Source of the DNA: JAJUFS01 sp964599565
Lineage (GTDB): Bacteria; Pseudomonadota; Gammaproteobacteria; Natronospirales; JAJUFS01
Direction of reading: 5' to 3'
Assembly (NCBI GenBank): GCA_964599565.1
Contig: CAZRFE010000119.1
Coordinates: 1-5,184, forward strand
Length of the DNA stretch: 5,184 nt
The notes under the pieces were generated by a model. It was not told where the DNA came from. It was given only the letters and a program-made list of their open reading frames with translations, and ran no database searches. Every line of letters starts with the position of its first letter. The first letter of the stretch is position 1. This document shows positions 1-4,668 of the stretch, one piece after another. Position numbers and translations under genes: made by a program.

Positions 1-1643
1 TGCTCGCGCGTCGTATCCGTGATCTTCACGCCGCCCAGCATGCGGGCAAGTTCCTCGACGCGCACTGCGTCATCGAGCCGCGCGATCGTCGTATGCGTGT
101 GATCCTTGCCTGCGATCTTTTCCACCTTGTAGTGATGGTGCGCCTGCGAGGCGACCTGCGGAAGGTGCGTGACGCACAGCACCTGGCGCTCTGCACCGAG
201 CGCGCGCATGCGCCGGCCGATCAGTTCCGCGATGCCGCCGCCCACACCCGCATCGACTTCATCGAAGACCATCACCGGCATGTCGCTCGCATCCGATGCG
301 ATGACCTGGATGGCGAGCGAGATGCGCGACAGTTCACCGCCGGATGCAATTTTCGCAAGCGACGCGGGTGGCTGTCCGGGATTCGCGGACACCAGGAACT
401 CGACCTGGTCGGTGCCGTGCGGCGTGAAGCGCGCATCGGGGGATGCATTCAATGTGATCGCGAACCGGCCGCCGGGCATGCCGAGTTCCTGCATCACGGC
501 GCTGACTTCCTTGCCGAGCCGTGTGGCCGTCGACTGGCGCTGCTTCGAAAGCTGTGCGGCGAGCTTCCTGTAATCCGCCTCACGCCGTTGCAGCTCCGCG
601 TCGAGCCTTGCAAGACGTTCTTCGGAATTTTCCAGGCCATCGAGTTCCTCGCGCAGTTTCTCGGCGAGCACGGACAGTTCGCCGGCGTTTACGCGGTGCT
701 TGCGTGCAAGCTGTTCGATGGCTGCAAGCCGTGACTCGACGAAGTCACGGCGCGCGGGATCCATCTCGAGATCCGCGACATAGCGGCGCAGGTCTTCCGC
801 GCCTTCCTGCAGGTTGATCAGTGCGGTGTTCAGCGTATCCGCGACGGGTTTCAGCGTGGCATCGAGTGTCGCAAGTTCCTGCAAGGCTTCCACGCTGTAG
901 CTCAGCAGCGAGTACGCGGACGCCTCGTCGTTCTCGTAGGCGGTATCGAGTGCGGCCTGCGTGCCTTCGGCGAGACGGCCGGCGTGTGCAAGACGCTGCT
1001 GTTCGTTTTCAAGGTCCGGCAGTTCGGCAGGGTCGAGCGCGAGCGCGTCGAGTTCACCGACCTGGAAGCGCAGCATGTCACGCCGGTCGTCGGAGTCGCG
1101 CTGCGCGCGCTTGAGTTCATCGAGCGCATCGCGTGTTTTCTTCCAGGTGTGAAACGCCGATGCGATGTCGGCGAGCAATGTATCGTGATTGCCGAACGCA
1201 TCCAGCAGGCGGCGCTGCTCGTCGCGCCGCATCAGCGACTGGTGCTCATGCTGGCCGTGGATGTCGACAAGCCTTTCGCCAAGTTCCTTCAGCGACTGGA
1301 TCGGCACGGCGCGTCCGTTGATCCACGCCTTGCTGCGACCTTCCGCGGTCACGACGCGGCGCACGAGGCATTCGCCGGATTCGTCGTCGAGTTCCTGCGC
1401 GTTCAGCCAATCACGCACGGCCGGCTGGTCGGTCAGATCGAAGCCGATGGAGATTTCCGCGCGCTCGGCGCCATGCCGCACGCTGCCCGCGTCCGCGCGA
1501 TCGCCGAGTGCGAGCCCCATGGCGTCGATGAGGATCGACTTGCCCGCGCCGGTTTCACCGGTGAGAACGGTGAGACCGCGTTCGAAATCCAGTTCAAGCG
1601 ATTCGATGATGGCGAAGTCGGAAATGCTGGCGTGCGTGAGCAT
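1..1643 (-). CDS. recN: DNA repair protein RecN, SMC-like ATPase (C-terminal end cut by window edge)
   Basis: RecN is a cytoplasmic SMC-family ATPase that acts at DNA double-strand breaks to support RecA-dependent recombinational repair. The minus-strand frame is open without a stop from ATG at 1643 to the left edge, giving residues 1-547; the family is about 550-560 long, so only a short tail is missing. The N-terminus reads MLTHASISDFAIIESLELDF. Visible motifs are Walker A GETGAGKS (29-36, Lys35), HGQHEHQ (129-135), a charged, coiled-coil-like middle, the ABC signature ASGGELSR (433-440), Walker B with FDEVD (460-464) and the His-loop VTHLPQVAS (491-499). All ATPase elements are therefore intact. 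It follows nadK after 24 bases and is probably co-transcribed with it. The ribosome site is weak (GAG about 10 bases upstream). No LexA box of the CTG-N10-CAG type was seen by eye just upstream. Identity is very sure. Confidence 0.97.
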   Translation of the reverse strand, partial: MLTHASISDFAIIESLELDFERGLTVLTGETGAGKSILIDAMGLALGDRADAGSVRHGAERAEISIGFDLTDQPAVRDWLNAQELDDESGECLVRRVVTAEGRSKAWINGRAVPIQSLKELGERLVDIHGQHEHQSLMRRDEQRRLLDAFGNHDTLLADIASAFHTWKKTRDALDELKRAQRDSDDRRDMLRFQVGELDALALDPAELPDLENEQQRLAHAGRLAEGTQAALDTAYENDEASAYSLLSYSVEALQELATLDATLKPVADTLNTALINLQEGAEDLRRYVADLEMDPARRDFVESRLAAIEQLARKHRVNAGELSVLAEKLREELDGLENSEERLARLDAELQRREADYRKLAAQLSKQRQSTATRLGKEVSAVMQELGMPGGRFAITLNASPDARFTPHGTDQVEFLVSANPGQPPASLAKIASGGELSRISLAIQVIASDASDMPVMVFDEVDAGVGGGIAELIGRRMRALGAERQVLCVTHLPQVASQAHHHYKVEKIAGKDHTHTTIARLDDAVRVEELARMLGGVKITDTTRE

Positions 1644-1667
1644 GCGTTGTGGTCTCGGAAAATATTC

Positions 1668-2552
1668 TTAACGTTCGCGGCCGGACTCGTGATCGCGGCC
1701 CCAGTGCAGTTTCTGCCGCAGCAGGCGGTAATAGTCGTGACCTGCCGGATGCAGCAGGCGCGCCGGCGGATCCTGGCGGGCAATCTGCACACGATCCCCG
1801 GCGCGCAGGTTGACGTGATCCTGGCCGTCCAGCACGACGCGTGCGTCGTCGCTTTCCGTCTCGCGCATGCGGATCTCGATGCGTGCGTTGCCGTTCACCA
1901 CGATCGGGCGGTCCGAGAGCGTGTGCGGGCAGATCGGCACGATCGCGAGCGCATCGAGACCGGGGTGCAGGATGGGCCCGCCCGCCGACAACGCGTACGC
2001 CGTCGAGCCGGTCGGCGTGGAGATGATGATGCCGTCCGCGCGATGGCGGCAGACGTAGCTGCCGTTCACATGCGTTTCGAATTCGATCATGCGGCCGGCG
2101 TCGCACTTCTGGATGACGACGTCATTCAATGCCGTACCGCTCCAGCGCACTGCGTCCGCGTCCGGCACTTCGGCGCCGAGCAACGCGCGCGGCTCTTCGA
2201 TGAAATCACCGCGAAGCACCGCATCAAGGCTTGTGCGCAGATCCTCGGGGCGGATGTCGGCAAGAAAGCCGAGACGGCCGGCGTTGATGCCAACCAGTGG
2301 TACGCCGTGCGGTGCGAGCAATCGCGCCGTATGCAAAAGCGTGCCGTCGCCGCCGACGACGATGACGAGATCCGCGGCCGCGGGATCCCCGGCGAGGACG
2401 TTGAATTCCTTCAGCGATGCAGCGGTTTCAGCGGCGGCGAGCAGCGTTCGTCCGGCGGGGAACAGGTGCGCGACGGCCGCGCGCAGCGTTTCCACCGCGC
2501 GAGGATCGCGCTGCTTCACGACAAGACCGATGTTTTCGAACTGCTTCGTCAT
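1668..2552 (-). CDS. nadK: NAD kinase (ATP-NAD kinase, NADP+ synthesis)
   Basis: NadK phosphorylates NAD+ at the 2'-hydroxyl of the adenosine ribose using ATP, and is the only usual route to NADP+ in bacteria. It is a cytoplasmic homo-oligomer. The 294-residue product matches the usual length (about 290). Visible family motifs are GGDGT (67-71, with the catalytic-site Asp69), GINAGRLGFL (88-97), the NE/D-type motif as ALNDVVIQK (141-149), the glycine-rich substrate loop STPTGSTAYALSAGGPI (178-194) and DGQ (242-244). The start at ATG 2552 is supported by the N-terminal first strand FENIGLVV, but no Shine-Dalgarno sequence precedes it. The gene is divergent from hrcA and sits directly ahead of recN. 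The nadK-recN pair facing grpE is known from E. coli, so this neighbourhood is old; here hrcA lies between. No defect seen. Confidence 0.97.
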   Translation of the reverse strand: MTKQFENIGLVVKQRDPRAVETLRAAVAHLFPAGRTLLAAAETAASLKEFNVLAGDPAAADLVIVVGGDGTLLHTARLLAPHGVPLVGINAGRLGFLADIRPEDLRTSLDAVLRGDFIEEPRALLGAEVPDADAVRWSGTALNDVVIQKCDAGRMIEFETHVNGSYVCRHRADGIIISTPTGSTAYALSAGGPILHPGLDALAIVPICPHTLSDRPIVVNGNARIEIRMRETESDDARVVLDGQDHVNLRAGDRVQIARQDPPARLLHPAGHDYYRLLRQKLHWGRDHESGRER

Positions 2553-2590
2553 CGGCGGCGATGTTAGCAGAACGGCCTGCCGGCAATGCT

Positions 2591-2611
2591 TGCAAAACGC
2601 TGTGCAAACGC
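2591..2611. repeat. Imperfect tandem direct repeat in the nadK-hrcA divergent region
   Basis: TGCAAAACGC (2591-2600) is followed at a 12-base step by TGCAAACGC (2603-2611), which lacks one A. It lies between the nadK start and the hrcA promoter. Two short copies on the same face of the helix could be a protein-binding site, but no known operator is recognised and chance is possible. Confidence 0.4.
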
Positions 2612-2617
2612 CATTTC

Positions 2618-2631
2618 CGGATCGCGGATCG
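2618..2631. repeat. Perfect 7-base tandem repeat CGGATCG x2
   Basis: CGGATCG occurs twice in direct succession (2618-2624 and 2625-2631), about 25 bases upstream of the hrcA -35 box. It contains two GATC sites nine bases apart start to start, separated by a CGCG core. Function unknown; it may be simple slippage in GC-rich spacer. Confidence 0.45.
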
Positions 2632-2654
2632 GGCGTTCTGCACGCCGTTCGTCC

Positions 2655-2682
2655 TTGACACTGTGCGGTTCGCCCGCATAAT
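2655..2682 (+). promoter_or_regulatory. hrcA promoter, sigma70-like with overlapping sigma32-like elements
   Basis: A perfect -35 box TTGACA (2655-2660) is followed after 16 bases by CATAAT (2677-2682), five of six to the -10 consensus. The predicted start point is near 2689, inside the left arm of the CIRCE operator, which is the usual place for HrcA repression. The same stretch can be read as a weaker heat-shock promoter: CTTGACA (2654-2660), 13 bases, then CCGCATAA (2674-2681), against the sigma32 pattern CTTGAAA / CCCCATNT. Both readings are sequence-based. Which sigma factor is used is inference. Confidence 0.8.
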
Positions 2683-2687
2683 TCCCT

Positions 2688-2714
2688 CTGGCACTCAAGG
2701 TATATGAGTGCTAA
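2688..2714 (+). promoter_or_regulatory. CIRCE operator, HrcA-binding inverted repeat
   Basis: The left arm CTGGCACTC (2688-2696) and right arm GAGTGCTAA (2706-2714) flank a spacer of exactly nine bases. The CIRCE consensus is TTAGCACTC-N9-GAGTGCTAA: the right arm is perfect and the left arm matches seven of nine. The site starts at the predicted transcription start of the hrcA promoter and lies upstream of the hrcA ATG. This strongly suggests that HrcA represses its own operon and releases it on heat or unfolded-protein stress. The degenerate left arm might soften repression. Confidence 0.93.
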
Positions 2715-2728
2715 CGAAAATTTCTCCC

Positions 2729-2732
2729 GGAG
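2729..2732 (+). promoter_or_regulatory. Ribosome binding site for hrcA (decides start)
   Basis: GGAG ends 11 bases before ATG 2744, a slightly long but usable spacing. It supports ATG 2744 over the in-frame GTG at 2708, which lies within the right arm of CIRCE. Confidence 0.6.
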
Positions 2733-2743
2733 CGCGCCTGCGA

Positions 2744-3829
2744 ATGGCCAGACCTCGCCAGGAAAACATCGTCAGTCCCGACGGCCAGATATCGGAACGC
2801 GCGCAGCAGCTCCTGCGTACGCTGGTGTCGCGCTATATCCGCGACGGCGAGCCGGTTGGCTCGCGCACGCTGTCGCGGGATTCGGGGCTTGATCTCAGCC
2901 CGGCGACGATCCGCAACATCATGGCGGACCTCGAAGACCTCGGCATGGTGCGCTCGCCGCATACCTCGGCGGGACGCATTCCAACCGCGCGCGGCTACCG
3001 CCTGTTCGTGGATGCGCTGCTGACGGTAAAGCCGCTCAACAGTCGCGAGACGCAGCGCCTGCAGCATGAGCTGCTGCAGAAGATGGAACTTGCGCGCGGC
3101 GACTCGCAGCACCTGATGATCACCACGTCGAGCCTCTTGTCCGGCGTCACCCAGATGGCGGGCCTCGTGACCATACCGAAGCGCGAGTTCGGCGCATGGC
3201 GGCACGTCGAGTTCCTGCCGCTGTCCGACAACCGCGTGCTGGCAATCCTCGTGATCAACGAGCAGGAAGTGCAGAACCGCATCCTCGAGCTCGACCGCGC
3301 GTACACGCAAAGCGATCTGCAGCAGTTCGCGAACTACCTCAACACGCACTTCACGGGACGCGATGTCGGCCAGGTCCGCCAGTCGCTGCTGAGCGAGCTG
3401 CGCAGGACCCGCGAATCGATGAACGACATGATGAGCGCGGCGATCAACGTCGCCGAACAGATGTTCGCGCGCGCCGAACCCGGCGAGGACTATGTGCTCG
3501 CTGGCGAAACCAACCTGATGGAATTCGCGGAGCTGTCGAATGTCGACAAGCTGCGCCAGCTTTTCGAGGCGTTCAATCGCAAGCGGGACATCCTGCACCT
3601 GCTGGACCAGTGCGTGACCGCCGATGGCGTGCAGATATTCATCGGCGAGGAATCCGGCTACCAGGTGCTGGATGAATGCTCCGTGGTCACCGCGCCGTAT
3701 CGCGTGAACGAGGAACTCGTCGGTGTACTGGGCGTGATCGGCCCGACCCGCATGGCCTACGAGCGCGTCATTCCCATCGTGGACATGACGGCAAAACTGC
3801 TCAGCGCGGCCTTGAACCCGCGCAAGTAA
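2744..3829 (+). CDS. hrcA: Heat-inducible transcription repressor HrcA
   Basis: HrcA is a dimeric cytoplasmic repressor that binds CIRCE and holds down chaperone operons; in studied bacteria its activity depends on the GroE chaperonin. From ATG 2744 the product has 361 residues (family about 340-350). The N-terminal winged-helix DNA-binding domain (about 14-95) shows GEPVGSRTLS (36-45), SPATIRNIMADLE (52-64) and SPHTSAGRIPT (71-81). Conserved core blocks follow: NRVLAILV (163-170), VQNR (177-180), IFIGEE (298-303) and the C-terminal VGVLGVIGPTRMAYERVIPIV. A GTG at 2708 would add 12 residues but sits inside CIRCE, and its first codons (CTA, AAA, ATT, TCT) are untypical for this GC-rich genome; ATG 2744 has GGAG upstream. 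It is first in the hrcA-grpE-dnaK cluster and probably autoregulated. The stop overlaps the predicted grpE promoter. Identity very sure; start fairly sure. Confidence 0.96.
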   Translation: MARPRQENIVSPDGQISERAQQLLRTLVSRYIRDGEPVGSRTLSRDSGLDLSPATIRNIMADLEDLGMVRSPHTSAGRIPTARGYRLFVDALLTVKPLNSRETQRLQHELLQKMELARGDSQHLMITTSSLLSGVTQMAGLVTIPKREFGAWRHVEFLPLSDNRVLAILVINEQEVQNRILELDRAYTQSDLQQFANYLNTHFTGRDVGQVRQSLLSELRRTRESMNDMMSAAINVAEQMFARAEPGEDYVLAGETNLMEFAELSNVDKLRQLFEAFNRKRDILHLLDQCVTADGVQIFIGEESGYQVLDECSVVTAPYRVNEELVGVLGVIGPTRMAYERVIPIVDMTAKLLSAALNPRK

Positions 3830-3838
3830 TCCCCAAAT
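3811..3838 (+). promoter_or_regulatory. Predicted sigma32 heat-shock promoter for grpE (overlaps hrcA 3' end)
   Basis: CTTGAAC (3811-3817), 13 bases, then CCCCAAAT (3831-3838) matches the sigma32 pattern CTTGAAA-N13-CCCCATNT at six of seven -35 bases and all but one informative -10 base. It spans the last codons and stop of hrcA. A start point near 3845 would give grpE a leader of about 120 bases. Such an internal promoter would make GrpE without making HrcA. The match is seen in the sequence; activity is inference. Confidence 0.7.
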
Positions 3839-3964
3839 GACAATATCAGCGCGCGGCTGCCAGGCGGCGCGGGGGAAAACCTGATGGATTTGCCGCAGCG
3901 GACCCGGTTGATACCGGTACCGCGCGGCGTGTTGTTACAGCGATCACTGCACACGGAGATGGAG
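3830..3964 (+). other. hrcA-grpE intergenic region / grpE leader
   Basis: This stretch of 135 bases begins with the -10 of the predicted grpE promoter. It holds a GC-rich section (3849-3876) and a small inverted repeat CCGGT-TGAT-ACCGG (3904-3917) that could form a five-pair stem. There is no T-run after it, so it is not a terminator. The grpE frame is open back to ATG 3884, but those 27 codons use TTG, ATA, GTA, TTA, CGA and TCA, unlike the neighbouring genes, so they are read as leader. Confidence 0.6.
3955..3958 (+). promoter_or_regulatory. Ribosome binding site for grpE (decides start)
   Basis: GGAG ends six bases before ATG 3965, an ideal spacing. GGAGATG is repeated in tandem here (3955-3961 and 3961-3967, sharing one G), so ATG 3959 directly abuts the first GGAG and is too close to use it. 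Confidence 0.7.
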
Positions 3965-4570
3965 ATGTCGGAAAAGACGGCCGCGGACAAAGAGGCACAG
4001 CGCGCACAGAAGGCGGATGAATCCGCCGATGGCAAGACGCCCGCCACGGAAACCGCTGCGGAAATCAGCGCGGCCGCCGAGGATGGCGAGACCGCCGGCA
4101 ACGCACTGGAAGCGGCACTTGCCGAAGCGAACGCGAAGGCCGAGGACAACTGGAACCAGTACCTGCGCGCCGTCGCGGAACTCGACAACACGCGCAAGCG
4201 TGCCGAACGCGATGTCGAGCAGGCGCGCCGCTTCGCGCTGGAACGCTTCGTCGCCGATCTGCTGCCGGTGAAGGACAGCCTGGAGATGGGGCTGAACGCG
4301 GCGTCGGATGCCACGGACAAGGCAGGCGCGCTGGTCGAGGGTACGGAGATGACGCTGAAGCAGCTCGCGCAGGTGTTCGAGAAGTTCGGCATCACGGAGG
4401 TCGATCCGAAGGGCGAGCGCTTCAATCCCGAGCAGCACGAAGCGATGGCGACGCAACCCTCCGCGGATGCCGAGCCCGATACGGTGCTCACCGTCGTGCA
4501 GAAAGGCTACCTGCTGAACGGGCGCGTGCTGCGCGCCGCGCGCGTGCTGGTTGCGCGCAGTCCCGAATAG
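3965..4570 (+). CDS. grpE: GrpE, nucleotide exchange factor of DnaK
   Basis: GrpE is the dimeric cochaperone that drives ADP release from DnaK and so resets the Hsp70 cycle; it also acts as a heat sensor in studied species. From ATG 3965 it has 201 residues, close to the 197 of E. coli. Residues 1-45 are Ala/Glu/Asp-rich and look disordered. A long helical stretch follows (about 46-110) with YLRAVAELDNTRKRAERD (66-83) and ALERFVADLLPVKDSLE (92-108), then EGTEMTLKQLAQVFEKFGI (125-143). The C-terminal beta domain shows FNPEQHEAM (153-161) and VQKGYLLNGRVLRAARVLVA (178-197), the family signature. An opening at ATG 3884 would add 27 non-conserved residues with rare codons; rejected. It lies between its repressor gene and its partner dnaK and seems served both by read-through and by its own promoter. 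Confidence 0.96.
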   Translation: MSEKTAADKEAQRAQKADESADGKTPATETAAEISAAAEDGETAGNALEAALAEANAKAEDNWNQYLRAVAELDNTRKRAERDVEQARRFALERFVADLLPVKDSLEMGLNAASDATDKAGALVEGTEMTLKQLAQVFEKFGITEVDPKGERFNPEQHEAMATQPSADAEPDTVLTVVQKGYLLNGRVLRAARVLVARSPE

Positions 4571-4584
4571 GCGGTCATCCCTGC

Positions 4585-4610
4585 GGCTTGAAAGCCACGG
4601 GGAAGTCCCC
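4585..4610 (+). repeat. Two adjacent small inverted repeats framing the dnaK promoter
   Basis: GGCTT-GA-AAGCC (4585-4596) and GGGGA-AG-TCCCC (4599-4610) are each perfect. The first covers the -35 box and the second runs into the -10 box of the predicted dnaK promoter. In read-through RNA each could fold as a four-pair stem with a four-base loop. No T-run follows, so they do not form a standard terminator. A third short repeat, CCCAT-TC-ATGGG (4608-4619), overlaps the second. Confidence 0.55.
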
Positions 4611-4614
4611 ATTC
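4587..4614 (+). promoter_or_regulatory. Predicted sigma32 heat-shock promoter for dnaK
   Basis: CTTGAAA (4587-4593), 13 bases, then CCCCATTC (4607-4614) is a near-perfect match to the sigma32 consensus CTTGAAA / CCCCATNT; only the last -10 base differs. The expected start near 4621 leaves a leader of about 48 bases before the dnaK ATG. It lies wholly in the 98-base gap after the grpE stop, so it can serve only dnaK and genes beyond. The match is direct; use in the cell is inferred. Confidence 0.8.
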
Positions 4615-4656
4615 ATGGGACATTCGGAATTCACCGATTACTGAAATCTTGAAAAC

Positions 4657-4660
4657 GGAG
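4657..4660 (+). promoter_or_regulatory. Ribosome binding site for dnaK
   Basis: GGAG ends eight bases before ATG 4669, at good spacing. The expected DnaK N-terminus MGRIIGIDLGTTNS begins at this ATG, so the start is secure. Confidence 0.8.
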
Positions 4661-4668
4661 ACTTGATC

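Noticed and set aside
93..734. Plus-strand open frame of 213 codons antisense to the 3' half of recN
   Set aside because: Same cause: it lies opposite the recN C-terminal ATPase region, including the signature motif, Walker B and the His-loop.
984..2567. Long plus-strand open frame of 527 codons antisense to recN and nadK
   Set aside because: It lies in exact codon register opposite recN and nadK, which share one frame. Its stops would need TTA, CTA or TCA codons in those genes, and these are rare in GC-rich coding DNA. The product resembles nothing known, whereas RecN and NadK show full motifs.
2711..3598. Minus-strand open frame of 295 codons opposite hrcA
   Set aside because: It is a shadow of hrcA in GC-rich DNA. 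It covers the hrcA promoter operator end and has no recognisable protein features.
3837..3884. Fifteen-codon mini-frame ending in TGATG at ATG 3884, possible leader peptide
   Set aside because: Its ATG overlaps the predicted grpE -10 box, so it is absent from that transcript. It has no ribosome site, and the ATG it couples to is itself an unlikely grpE start.
3849..3895. GC-rich inverted sequences after hrcA as a terminator
   Set aside because: No clean stem followed by a T-run, and the genes downstream are functionally linked and on the same strand.
3908..3940. TTGATA as -35 of a housekeeping promoter for grpE
   Set aside because: No acceptable -10 box occurs 15-18 bases downstream.
3757..4612. 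Two overlapping minus-strand open frames opposite grpE
   Set aside because: Ser/Ala- or Arg-rich low-complexity shadows of grpE codons with no family likeness.
4648..4654. Second CTTGAAA upstream of dnaK as a further sigma32 -35
   Set aside because: No CCCCAT-like block follows at the right distance; the region holds the dnaK ribosome site and ATG instead.
4621..4668. dnaK leader as an RNA thermometer masking the ribosome site
   Set aside because: Only a weak stem is visible (TCGG at 4624-4627 with CCGA at 4634-4637), and nothing complementary to the GGAG site is found in the leader.
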